From contig NC_045143.1 in assembly GCF_008831285.2 (NCBI RefSeq), forward strand, positions 6,645,503-6,709,502: a stretch of DNA of 64,000 nt, in the 5' to 3' direction. The DNA comes from Nymphaea colorata. Its lineage: Eukaryota > Streptophyta > Magnoliopsida > Nymphaeales > Nymphaeaceae. Position 1 is the stretch's first letter, and the number at the start of each line of letters is the position of its first letter. The notes beneath the pieces were generated by a model that saw nothing but the letters and a program-made list of their open reading frames with translations, made no database searches and had not been told where the DNA came from. Below are positions 12,026 to 22,160 of the stretch, piece by piece. A program made the position numbers and the translations under genes.

Positions 12026-14710
12026 ATGTCTGAAATTAGCAGCGGCGCTAATACCTCTTCCTTTGTGTCGTCGGGAGAGATGAAGAGTTCCCCATTTTCC
12101 AGCTTTATCACCAAAATGGATGGGGGTAATTACGAGATGTGGGCCATGCAAGTAAAAAGAACCTTGATCGCTCATGAGAAGGAACATCTTATATTGGAGC
12201 CCGAGCCCGTACAGAAGGTAGGAAAATATACTACTTGGTTTAAAGATAATTCGTTGGTTATGGTATGGATTGTTGGTACTCTTACTCAAGACATTGCCAA
12301 TGAAGTCCTGCATAAGGAAAGTGCAAAGGATATGTGGGATTCCCTTGCAGCCACCTATTCACAAGCAAGGAATGAAACCAGAATTATGCAGCTTCATCAT
12401 GATATTCATCAGATGCGCCAAGATGGTCGCCCTCTACATACTTATTATTCTAGTCTCAAGTCCATGTTTGAGAGACTAAACAGCTACTTTCCTGCATGTA
12501 AGTGTGAGCAACAGAAGGCATACAGAGATATGCTTATGGTCGGAGTATTTCTGTCTGGATTAGACTCTGTTTATGAATCAGCAAAGAATCAGATGCTCAC
12601 TAGTCCCTCGATTCCTCCTATTGATGAAGCTTATAGTAGGCTATGCAGAATTCCAATCCCTTCATCGACTGTTCTTGATACCACTTCTGCTATGCTTGCT
12701 ACTCGTGGCAGAGGTGGGTCCCTCTTTGCCAGAGGACGAGGATACCGTGGCCGTGGCAATACCCCTTCGCGCCCAGTATGTCAGTTTTGTCATCGCATTG
12801 GTCACACTGTGGATAAGTGTTGGCAGAAACATGGTCGTCCAGCTGTTGCCAATCAGACTGTTTTTACTGATTCTCCAGAGCAGCCTAAGACTCAACATCC
12901 TGTTTCCTCCAGTGAGTTACGTGCAGATGATATTATCTCTCAGTTGAGACACTTGATTGGAGATAGACCTCAACAAGCTCCTGATCCGACCACCTCTACT
13001 ATCACTACTGCTGCCAGTGCATCTTCATCTGGTATGTATTCTGACACTACAGATTGGCTCATTGATTCGGGTGCATCGACACATCTCTGTGGAGACAAGG
13101 CACAATTTACTTCTTATGTCCCTACTCCACCTGGTCGCTCGGTTATTCTAGCAGATGGCAAATATTCTCCCGTTGTTGGACTTGGAGAGGTCCAACTTAC
13201 TTCATCATTACCATTGCAACATGTTCTTCATGCACCAGAATTCCCACATAGCCTACTATCTATCAGTCAGATTACCAGAGATTTAAACTGTCGTGCGATC
13301 TTTGACTCCTCTTCTCTTGTGTTTCAGGATATACTGACGGGCAGGGTGATTGGCAGTGGCCGTGAACAGGGAGGTCTTTACAGGCTAGTGCATCCCTTTC
13401 CCTTTGCTGGATCTACCTCTGCAGGGTCGTCCTCATCCTCGGCTTATACTTGGCATTTACGTTTTGGACATCTACCGTTTCAGAAACTGCTGCATGTTCT
13501 TCCTCAGTTGTCTCCCAAGTCTTCTTTTCAATGCGAGTCTTGTCAGTTGGGCAAACACCATAGGTCATCCTTTCCTCCGCGGCCCAGTCGAAGTAGCCAT
13601 TCTGTGTTTGAGTTACTTCATTTTGATGTTTGGGGTCCGAGTCGTACACCTGCTCTTCAAGGTCATCGATATTATCTTGTTGCTGTCGATGACTATAGTC
13701 GTGTTAGTTGGGTTTTTCTTATGAAGCATAAATCTGAAGTGGGTCATGTAATCAAAAATTTTATCAATGAAATTCTGACTCAGTTTGATACTTGTGTCAA
13801 AATTGTGCGCTCTGACAATGCTCTTGAGTTCTGTGCTTCCTCTTTGGAACAATTTTTCAGGGATAAGGGTATCATCCACCAAACTTCTTGTGCCTATACC
13901 TCCCAACAAAATGGGGTTGCTGAACGGAAACACCGTCATATTCTTGATGTTGCCAGAACCATTATCATACATAGCCATGTTCCCCATTCTTACTGGGGCG
14001 ATGCTGTTCTCACAGCATGCTATCTTATTAATCGTATGCCGTCATCTGTGTTGGGAGACCTTATTCCTATCTCTGTCCTCTTTCCTGACAGAGACTTGTT
14101 TTCTGTTCCACCTCGTGTTTTTGGATGTGTTGCCTTTGTTCAGTTGCTTGGTCCTGGGCGAGATAAGTTGTCTCCTCGGGCCATCAAAACGATCTTTGTT
14201 GGTTATTCCCGCACTCAAAAGGGATATCGATGTTATGATCCTTCTACTCGTCGGTATTATGTGAGTGCTGATGTTACATTTTTTGAATCAACCTCTTTCT
14301 TCTCCCCAAATGGAACTCAATTAAGGGCGCCTGCATTAAATGATGAAGTCCAATTTCCTCTACCTCTCATGAGTTGTCCAAACCCAGTTGATCCACGTTT
14401 TGGGGCTGTCTACCATCGTCGTACTAAGCCTGCTGCGCCTGTTCAATGTGCACCTGTGCCTTCACCCAGCACGCCCAAGGTAATTCCTGACACAAACTCA
14501 ACTGACAATGTTTTATGTAATGATGACATAGGAGTATGTCACGAGCATGTTCCTGCTCCTAATGAACTTGATGTGCCCATTGCTCAAAGGAAAGGCAAAC
14601 GCAGTTGCACTTTGCATCCTATCTCTGGTCATTTATCCATGGATAGACTCACCATGCTGAGGGGGAGTGTCAGAAAGTGTGCAGATTGCGAAAGGCGATT
14701 TATGGTCTGA
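12026..14710 (+). CDS. Copia-2 gag-protease-integrase polyprotein, fused out of frame at the deletion
   Basis: The 894-residue ORF starts at ATG 12026. Residues 1-220 are gag (GGNYEMWAMQVKR). A CCHC knuckle (CQFCHRIGHTVDKC) follows near residue 252, the protease DSG motif (WLIDSGASTH) near 344, the GAG-pre-integrase H-H-C-C near 475-510, and the integrase core with D (FDVWGP, ~529), D (VRSDNALEF, ~595) and E (QNGVAERKH, ~632). The last ~30 residues are out of frame because of a deletion near 14670. Upstream of that point no stop or frameshift is present. The expected functions are particle assembly, polyprotein cleavage and cDNA integration; they could act on RNAs of related elements if expressed. 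Confidence 0.95.
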   Translation: MSEISSGANTSSFVSSGEMKSSPFSSFITKMDGGNYEMWAMQVKRTLIAHEKEHLILEPEPVQKVGKYTTWFKDNSLVMVWIVGTLTQDIANEVLHKESAKDMWDSLAATYSQARNETRIMQLHHDIHQMRQDGRPLHTYYSSLKSMFERLNSYFPACKCEQQKAYRDMLMVGVFLSGLDSVYESAKNQMLTSPSIPPIDEAYSRLCRIPIPSSTVLDTTSAMLATRGRGGSLFARGRGYRGRGNTPSRPVCQFCHRIGHTVDKCWQKHGRPAVANQTVFTDSPEQPKTQHPVSSSELRADDIISQLRHLIGDRPQQAPDPTTSTITTAASASSSGMYSDTTDWLIDSGASTHLCGDKAQFTSYVPTPPGRSVILADGKYSPVVGLGEVQLTSSLPLQHVLHAPEFPHSLLSISQITRDLNCRAIFDSSSLVFQDILTGRVIGSGREQGGLYRLVHPFPFAGSTSAGSSSSSAYTWHLRFGHLPFQKLLHVLPQLSPKSSFQCESCQLGKHHRSSFPPRPSRSSHSVFELLHFDVWGPSRTPALQGHRYYLVAVDDYSRVSWVFLMKHKSEVGHVIKNFINEILTQFDTCVKIVRSDNALEFCASSLEQFFRDKGIIHQTSCAYTSQQNGVAERKHRHILDVARTIIIHSHVPHSYWGDAVLTACYLINRMPSSVLGDLIPISVLFPDRDLFSVPPRVFGCVAFVQLLGPGRDKLSPRAIKTIFVGYSRTQKGYRCYDPSTRRYYVSADVTFFESTSFFSPNGTQLRAPALNDEVQFPLPLMSCPNPVDPRFGAVYHRRTKPAAPVQCAPVPSPSTPKVIPDTNSTDNVLCNDDIGVCHEHVPAPNELDVPIAQRKGKRSCTLHPISGHLSMDRLTMLRGSVRKCADCERRFMV

Positions 14711-15792
14711 AACAGAGTCCTCGAGCTTGGTTTCAGAAATTGTCAGAGAATATTGAGAATGAGGGCTTCAGACGTTCTTCGGCCGACCATTCCCTCTTTG
14801 TCAAGAAGACTTCTACAGGTACGGTGATAGTTCTTGTTTATGTTGATGATATCATTGTTACAGGGGATGATGATCAGGGGATTTCCAACATCAAGGATGT
14901 CCTTGGACAACACTTTGTCACCAAGGACCTTGGTGAACTACGTTATTTCCTTGGTATTGAGTTTGCCAGAAATCAAAAGGGTCTTATCATGTGCCAGAGG
15001 AAATACGTTACTGATGTTTTGCAAGAGACAGGGATGCTGGGGTGTCGGCCTGCATCCACGCCTATGGATATCAATACCCGCTTGTATGATGATGATACTG
15101 AAGATGTTGATGCAAGACAGTATAGAGGGATTGTTGGGAAGCTCCTATACATCACTGTTACTCGACCTGACATTGCCTATGCTGTTAGCAGAGTGAGTCA
15201 ATTTATGGATAAGCCCAAGAAAGTTCATTGGGATGCTGCTATGATGATTCTTAGGTATCTAAAGAATTCACCAGGAACGGGACTCTTCTTTCAGAATGGT
15301 ACCTCACTCACTATATCTGTGTATGTTGATGCCGACTATGCAGGATGCCCCTCAGACAGAAAATCCACTACTGGATTTTGTGTGTTTATTGGATCCAACT
15401 TGGTTACATGGAAGAGTAAGAAGCAAACTGTGGTTGCCAGATCAAGTGCAGAATCTGAGTATAGAGCTATGGCTCAGGGTACTGCTGAAGTTATGTGGGT
15501 TAGATCCCTGATGTTGGATCTTACTGTCGAAGTGCCTCTTCCTATGCAACTGTTATGTGATAACAAAGCTGCACTGTTTATTGCTAATAATCCGGCTTTT
15601 CATGAAAGAACCAAGCATGTTGAAGTAGATTGTCACTATACTAGAGACATGATTCAAAAGGGGTTTGTAAGTACCTCACACATTTCAACTACAGGGCAAA
15701 CGGCTGATATCTTTACTAAGGCTCTTGCAAGGGGACCATTCCAAAGCTGCTGTTCCAAGTTGAGCCTATTTGACATATACGCTCCAACTTGA
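14677..15792 (+). CDS. Copia-2 partial reverse transcriptase and RNase H
   Basis: The frame resumes in mid-RT (AIYGLKQSPRAWF, codons from about 14695), keeps the catalytic YVDD motif (~14839), and continues through the thumb/connection into RNase H (VDADYAGCPSDRKSTTGF; SSAESEYRAMA; CDNKAALFIANNPAFHERTKH) to the stop at 15790. The RT fingers and the first half of the palm, including the upstream catalytic aspartate region, are absent. The ORF lies in a different frame from the upstream polyprotein. It cannot give an active RT. Confidence 0.93.
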   Translation: MCRLRKAIYGLKQSPRAWFQKLSENIENEGFRRSSADHSLFVKKTSTGTVIVLVYVDDIIVTGDDDQGISNIKDVLGQHFVTKDLGELRYFLGIEFARNQKGLIMCQRKYVTDVLQETGMLGCRPASTPMDINTRLYDDDTEDVDARQYRGIVGKLLYITVTRPDIAYAVSRVSQFMDKPKKVHWDAAMMILRYLKNSPGTGLFFQNGTSLTISVYVDADYAGCPSDRKSTTGFCVFIGSNLVTWKSKKQTVVARSSAESEYRAMAQGTAEVMWVRSLMLDLTVEVPLPMQLLCDNKAALFIANNPAFHERTKHVEVDCHYTRDMIQKGFVSTSHISTTGQTADIFTKALARGPFQSCCSKLSLFDIYAPT

Positions 15793-15799
15793 GGGGGAG
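15791..15799 (+). other. Copia-2 polypurine tract
   Basis: GAGGGGGAG sits directly before the 3' LTR and is the plus-strand primer site. The same run plus flanking bases (TGAGGGGGAGTGT) recurs at 14658-14670 at the internal deletion junction. Confidence 0.92.
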
Positions 15800-15964
15800 T
15801 GTTAAGATGTGTTTATATTCAGTTTTAGGTTTAAGAGGGTACTTTTGTAATAACTTTTCCTTTAGATGTTTCTCTTGTAACTTCTCTCTCTCCTCTAGTC
15901 TATATAAAGAGGAGTTAGGGCAGATTTCGTAGTTAATCAAAGTTTATTCTTTCTAATCTTATCA
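15800..15964 (+). repeat. Copia-2 3' LTR
   Basis: 165 bp, matching 11257-11421 base for base by eye. It is followed by the target duplication GTTAT. Confidence 0.96.
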
Positions 15965-17589
15965 GTTATTTCATTTTTCCTATCTCTATGTGAATGCACG
16001 GTGAGAATGAGAGTATGGTTTGAAATTTCTCTTCATTCTTATGTTTATTATTTTGAGGTTGGGACTTGTCCAACCCAGGAAAAGCTCTCATGAATATGTA
16101 TATGTTAATATGCATTTGCATGTCATTTTGCGTTAGTTTCCTTTTGACCATCTCATTAGGAGCCCTAATGAGCATCTTATCGTATGGTTCGACCTTCTTT
16201 TATACCCAACGGTGGAAGAAACGTATTCCCTTGTAACAAACCAAATAATAACATTCTATGTTTATATTATAAATCATATTTTAAAAAAGATTTTTAAAAG
16301 AAATACTCTTTCAAATGTGTCTTTAGAGACTTAGGTTAAACTCTTGCATGACTCCAAGCTTCCTTTCGATCTACATCAAACTTGAAATCGGTTATTTTAA
16401 ACATTTTTTTTTTATTTCTAATCTCATGAAGACATGTATGTATATACATGTTATATACATATATGTGCACATAATGATTCCTTCATCCATCTCTCTAATC
16501 TCATGAAGACACGTGTGTATATACATATATGTGCACATAATGATTCATTCATTCGTCTCTCTAATCTCATGAAGACATGTGTATATACATGTTATATATA
16601 TATGTGTATATATGATGATTTTCTTTTTTCTCTCTCTATGTTTCCACATTTTATTTTACAAATTTTCATATACAAATGAATGCATATATACATGTGTTCT
16701 ATTTTTTTTTCTCTAAAACCTTTTGTTCATCTCTTCAAGATAAATGCCTTCACCTATAAATATGTATACATACATATAGAGAAGATGTGTCTCCTCCTAT
16801 TCCAAAATCTTTCATCTAAAGATCTTTGAAATCTCTTTATCTCTTTTTTTTTGTATAGGAGTATTTCATCTTCTCTATCCTTTCAAATATTTTTCTCTCA
16901 TTGTTTAAGATCATTTTCATTTATTGATTTCACTAAGACCAAAACTCAAGTAATGACCCAATGTTGGATTCATGCTTAATGGTCTACAACCCCAATCTAT
17001 TTCCAAAACTTTTATTTCTTATGTTAACAATAAAAACAAAAATGTTAGATGTATGTTATGTTAGGAATGCGTTTTAGATGAATATTGTGGTAGTAATGGT
17101 TAATCATATATGATCAATGCATTCATGCATTACACTCACTTAACATCATTTGTATCACAAGCACCACTCCAAAGAACTTAAGCAAGATGAAATAGAACTC
17201 TAATTAGGTGGTAACTGAATTAGAGCAAAATCTCAAACCCACTTAAAGTTTTAAGAGGACACTAAAGTGACTTTAACAATAGATCTCCAAAATTTTCCAA
17301 ATATTTATAAAAAACCTCTCAAAATCAAAATGTTTTACATTTTTCAAAGCTTTCTCAAAGTCTTGAAACATGAAATCTTCAACATTTTCTCATATAGTAC
17401 ACTACATATAGAGTGAAAAGATGTTTAAGCTAAAATGAAATGCATCACTAATAAACTTAGTCTTTGGATTGATTACCCCCAGTAAAGGTGCCGGGAACGG
17501 TCAATCATTGTACCGACGAGCGAGTCCTTTTCTCTTTCACTTTCAAAACAAAACTCATTTTTCTGGAACTCTCCAAAACCAATAAAATT
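15965..17589. other. AT-rich intergenic region
   Basis: No gene recognised. It begins with a diverged third unit of the tandem array that Copia-2 interrupted, contains a three-copy minisatellite (separate entry), and then AT-rich sequence. A small GC-richer island at about 17480-17520 (around 'gtgccgggaacggtcaatc') resembles text found in some large retrotransposon leaders, but no LTR or coding domain supports that. Confidence 0.5.
16417..16625. repeat. Three-copy minisatellite of 66-77 bp
   Basis: Units start at 16417, 16494 and 16560, each opening with TCTAATCTCATGAAGACA and continuing with 'gtatatacat' and 'gtgcacataatgatt'-type text. Spacing shrinks from 77 to 66 bp through loss of internal TA-rich bases. 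The peptide repeats it encodes are incidental. Confidence 0.9.
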
Positions 17590-18134
17590 TTAGGGATGCG
17601 AACACCATAGTAGTGTAATTGAGTTGTTTTTAAATTTTAAGCCAATAACAACTAGACAATAGTTAAAATGGATTTTAAAAAAAAAACTATAATGCTAATG
17701 GGTTTCATTCCTTTATAAAATACTTCTCATTTCTTAGCTTGGATTCCTTAGTCTTTAACTCCAAACCTCCATCTCGAGTTCATCCTAATCCATGGAAGCT
17801 CCTATCAGGTGATTCCCTTTGTCCGAAATAGTTAAACAGTCACTTCTACTCCAAAACTTTTCTCATAAAGTATGAAGATCTTTCCTTTTAGATTTTTTTC
17901 TTTTCTTTTTATTCTATAACAAGCCATTGAAGGCCTAAGATCCATCCGAACCTAAAGATCTTTCTCAATGCTCCGCTAGCATGATGAGAGAAATATAGCT
18001 TTCTAATTTTTTTTTCTATTTGTTTTTAACATGGTTTCATTTTTCTCAACCTTTTCTCTCTCTTCTTTCTTCTCTATTCTTCTTTTTCTCTCTTTCTCTA
18101 TACTTTCATCTTTCTCAAATGTCATTTTTAGAAT

Positions 18135-18178
<44 letters not shown>

Positions 18179-20456
18179 AATCTCTCCCTCTTTTAAATCT
18201 TTCTTACTCTTTTATTAATTTCTCTGTCTTTTTTGTTTCTCTTTTCCTTTTTCTCTATCTTTTTTTTTATCTCTTTCACCCTTTTCATTCTTTTCATTTT
18301 TCTCATTCTCTCTATTTCCCTTTTTCTCTACTTTTCTCTCTTTTGAAATCATTTTTCTCATATTTTTAATTTCTCTTTGATTTTTAATATATCTCTCTCT
18401 TACATATATTTTAATTTCTACTTCCCTCATTCTTGACTCTTATCTCTCTCGTTTTAATATCTCTCCCTCTTTCATTCTCTCTTTTTTCTCATTTTTATTT
18501 TTTTTCTCACTCTCCTTCTTTTTATTCTCTATTTGTTTTCATTTCTCACCCTTTATTTTACTCTATTTATTTTTTCTTTTTCTTTTTCTTCTATTTTTCT
18601 ATTTTTTTCTTATCTCTCAGTAGCTCTTTCTTTCAAGTTTGATGGCTCGTAGATGTGTATTACAATGGCGATGATTTGGTGTGAGATATCTTTCTTATTT
18701 TCATTATTTTTGAGGTACATGTTCAACCCCAAAGAACTCCTAAATAAGTTTGATGTATATGTTAAATTGCATTGAGCGTGTCATTTTTTATTTTCAAAAT
18801 GCAAATTTACCTCACCTAAACTTTTAAACAAACCATTGAGATGAAAGTTTATTCCACAATACAAATCAAAATCTAATTTTATATCATCCATATGAATATT
18901 TTTCTTTCAACATTTTCTATCAATTTCATATAAATATGCATGAACATGCACAAGCACACACCATCACTTCACCAAACACAAATGGAATAATGAGTGCACC
19001 TCTTATTAAATTCTAAAGATGACAAGACTAAATCCTATCTAGGTAGAAACCGAAATAGGATTAAGTCTTCACCCTTCATCAGAATTCGAAGGAAACACTT
19101 TTCCATATTATTATATTTCCTCCATCTTTTCAAAAAACTTGATTTTCAAATATTCTCCTTTTCAAACTTTTGTAAATAATGCAAAGCCAATGCGCTTTTC
19201 TTCGTCCCTCTAATTGAAAATTTTATCTTCCAAAACAAAGCTTGAAAATCTTTTCTCTAAAAAACATGACACTTTGAAGACGTGATTTGCAAAACAAGCA
19301 ATTTATAAATATGTTTAATTATACTTTCTCAAATAAGTTGAAAACCTTAGATTTTCAAAAAACTATTTTTGAATGCAAATTCTCTTTTACACATGTGTTA
19401 TAATGGTAATATTATAAAAACCCAAATGATTTTCAAGTATACATTTTTCAACAATGCATTTTCTAGTCCACCTAAGAATTCTAATTTTCTAGCTCATCTT
19501 ACTAAGATTGCAATTATTTGGGGTTTATTAAAATACCCAAAGACCATGATTCTATCATCTAAAAACTATATTTTGAAGCAAACCTCATTTAATCTTTTTA
19601 GAAATTTTTCTCAATCTTTTGATAATTTTGCTGAACTTGAGTACATAAGCATAGGGCTTAAAGATATAACTAAAAAATGTTGGAATGTGTAAAGCAAAGA
19701 TACTAATTCTTTGTTGGGTTAACTTCAATAAAGACGTGAGAACCATCAGACCTCGTATCGACTGTCAAGTCCATTTCAACCATTTTTCTAAACAAAAGCT
19801 TACTTTTTAACACACTTGAAAAACAAAAATCAATTTCTGGTTGCACACATGTGCCTTATATGCAACCGCCTATCATAGTTGGCAAGTCCGTGACTCTGAC
19901 TTGGATTGGCAAATGATGACTGGTGCAGCAAGTTGACTTTTGACTTGTTAAGTTGATTCATCGACTCAGTCGAGTTTTAAAATAACATGAATCAGACGAG
20001 TCAGCCTGAGTTAGGAGCGAGTCAGGCCAAGTCAAGACGTGTTTGGGGGTGAGTCCGGGGTGAGCCAGGCCAACCTTGACTTGTGGCCAAGTTTTTTAGC
20101 GATTCAAGCTGGCTCGGGCAATTCCTGAGCCAACTCGAGGAGTCAGCCAACTATGCTGCCTGCCCCACCAACTATTGGATTACATATCAGTCTAAAGACA
20201 TTTGCATTATGTAGTATGAGATCACACATTTTTTTTCTTTGCCGACTCTCATGAGTGAACTGGGTGATTATGGATTTATAACTACAGGCATCATTCACTC
20301 AATGTATACACAACAATCGAATGGCAATAATGGCCGTAGCCCACTAAAACGTCGGCACGTGAACTTCTCACTTGTATTTAAAATTTTCCTTCGAAAGGAG
20401 ATTTGTGTTTTTATAAAATGTGCTGTTCACCTTCGCAAGAAAATTTTTCATAGGTG
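17590..20456 (+). repeat. R1 dispersed repeat, copy b, left part
   Basis: It aligns with 1-317 and 5618-8430 in the same order and orientation. It shares upstream similarity with about 62490 ('gtgtaattgagtt' versus 'atgtaattaagtt'), so the family extends further left than the part seen in copy a. A (CT)n tract lies at 18138-18175. This copy has no Copia-1 insertion and so shows the undisturbed site: 'ctcataaagtatgaagatc' near 17872 corresponds to 303-317 plus 5618 onward. Confidence 0.7.
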
Positions 20457-21841
20457 CTATGGTACCAGGGTGTGCCATTTTTGGCCTCGCACCTGTGTCG
20501 ATGCAATGTAGGTGCGTGTGCTGGTGTGCCTCTGGTGCGCACCTAAATGAGTCAAAGAAGAGTCAGGTGCAGTCAGCCGCACCTAGTTAAAATAGTCTTT
20601 TTTCAACTCGCACCCGACTCGCATTTGACCTGAGTCGGGTGCAGTCAAATGTGCACCGGACTACTTTGGTCTAATTTTCAAGGTTTTTTTTTTATTTTTA
20701 AGTTTTTAACAAAGCTCGCCCGCCCCTCCTTCTCCCCTTTTCTTCGACCTTCGTCTCTCTTCGACTCTCATCCCTTCTTCTTCTTCTTCCTCCGTCTTCC
20801 ATACGTCGTATTGGGTGGAGCTGGCCTCTCTGGTTGCTTCCTCCGTCTTCCATATGTTGTGTTGGGTGGAGCTGGCCTCTTTGGTTGCTGGAGCAGCCTC
20901 TCTGTGCAAAGAAAACACCATCCCTCGTCAATCCCTTGACAAAGCGAGTGAGAGAGAGAGAGAGCAAGGGCAGGGAAGATCTTCACATACCTGCTGCAAT
21001 TGCTGTTAAAGAGTTGAAGACTCTCGATCAGCTGCACTTCACTGCTGGCGGGGATGAAGGAGAAAGAGAGAAGATAGCTAACGGCAGGGATGGAGGAAAA
21101 AGGCGTGTTAGGGCATCGCGGGTGAGAGTTGGGAAAAGGTCGGGCACGAGGGAGCAGAGCACGGTCGACGGAATTTTGATTTCAGCATTTCCATTCCAGA
21201 ATTGATCCACAATGCTACAACAAAAAATGCTGCCTTTGATTAACCTACGATCTCTTAAGGGCTATACATTTTGTACAACCATCTTATTTCTTTCACCTTT
21301 TTTTTTTCTTTGAAAATTCAGCCCTAAGGGCCTAAGGATGTTGTCGGTACAGCTAATTTAGTGGAGATCAACTTTTGCATTGCTGGTATTCTATGTGAAT
21401 CAAGACTTAATTCAAAACCGACGACTAGAATGCATCAAGTTTTGAAGGAAAAATAAAAAAAAAAACCCTTTTTAGGAGGCCAAAGAATCAATGAGAGGTT
21501 GAATTGTATCTTTTTACAATAGCTGGTTACAGGTAGATTATCATGTGGATTATGATCGTATGACCTCTGATTTTGTGAACTCAAAACTAGAATATATTTG
21601 TTGTTGAATGTTGAACTGATGATAATGATATCATGATTAGCAAATTGCAATTTTGATCTTGTTATTGAACAATTTTGTGGTTTAGGACAATTTTTGTCAT
21701 ATATATTATATATATGATTATAATAAATTAATAATAATAATAATAATAAATACCCTCACCGTACTGGCGCACTTAAATTTTTTGAAATGTGCCGCGCTAG
21801 CACTGGCACCGGCACCTACACCCCGCACCTTGGTGACATAG
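20457..21841. mobile_element. hAT-like non-autonomous element 1 (1.4 kb)
   Basis: The element is flanked by the 8-bp direct repeat CATAGGTG (20449-20456 and 21842-21849) and has imperfect terminal inverted repeats CTATGGTACCAGGGTG / CTATGTCACCAAGGTG. The corresponding site in R1 copy a (about 8430) lacks it. Eight-base target duplications and subterminal repeats (GGTGC/GCACC words over the first and last 150 bp) are typical of hAT transposons. The interior has no transposase; it carries a GC-richer block (20715-21200) with a duplicated unit of about 54 bp (20788-20895, around 'ttgggtggagctggcctct'), possibly captured host sequence. A second member with matching termini lies at 45986-46456. 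Confidence 0.82.
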
Positions 21842-21849
21842 CATAGGTG

Positions 21850-22160
21850 TTTAATGTTTGATGTTTTGTCCCCATAATACAGAAGTCCACGCTTGGAGCC
21901 CGCTCAGCTGACTAAGTTCACCCAACTCAAGTCAATAGAACTGAGCAACCAACCCAATACATCTGCAGCAGTGGGATTAATACATTAAATGAGGTGGAAC
22001 GGCATAAGAAAAATACAGTGAGACGGATTGACTATGTTATGTGTAAGGATTTGGTATTCAGATTAAATAAATATTTAATGGTAATTAATTTATAAAACCA
22101 TGCTTCACATTTTATGTGACTACAGATGCCTGCATAAGGTTTGCAAATTACAAACGACTG
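21850..22160 (+). repeat. R1 dispersed repeat, copy b, tail
   Basis: It matches 8430-8812, including 'cagctgactaagttca', 'acatctgcag' and 'gactacagatgcctgcataagg'. Similarity stops at about 22160, which sets the right boundary of R1 in both copies. Confidence 0.75.

Larger units (their letters stand above)
11257..15964 (+). mobile_element. Copia-2: very young Ty1/copia element with deleted RT
   Basis: Identical-looking 165-bp LTRs (11257-11421 and 15800-15964) bound the element, with the 5-bp target duplication GTTAT at 11252-11256 and 15965-15969. The primer binding site directly abuts the 5' LTR and a polypurine tract abuts the 3' LTR. Gag, protease, integrase, partial RT and RNase H follow in Ty1/copia order. 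No base difference between the LTRs was found by eye, so insertion was recent. The RT N-terminal half and the region linking integrase to RT are missing, so this copy must have been mobilised in trans or was deleted during or after its last transposition. The short LTRs and long GC-rich leader set it apart from Copia-1. Confidence 0.97.
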
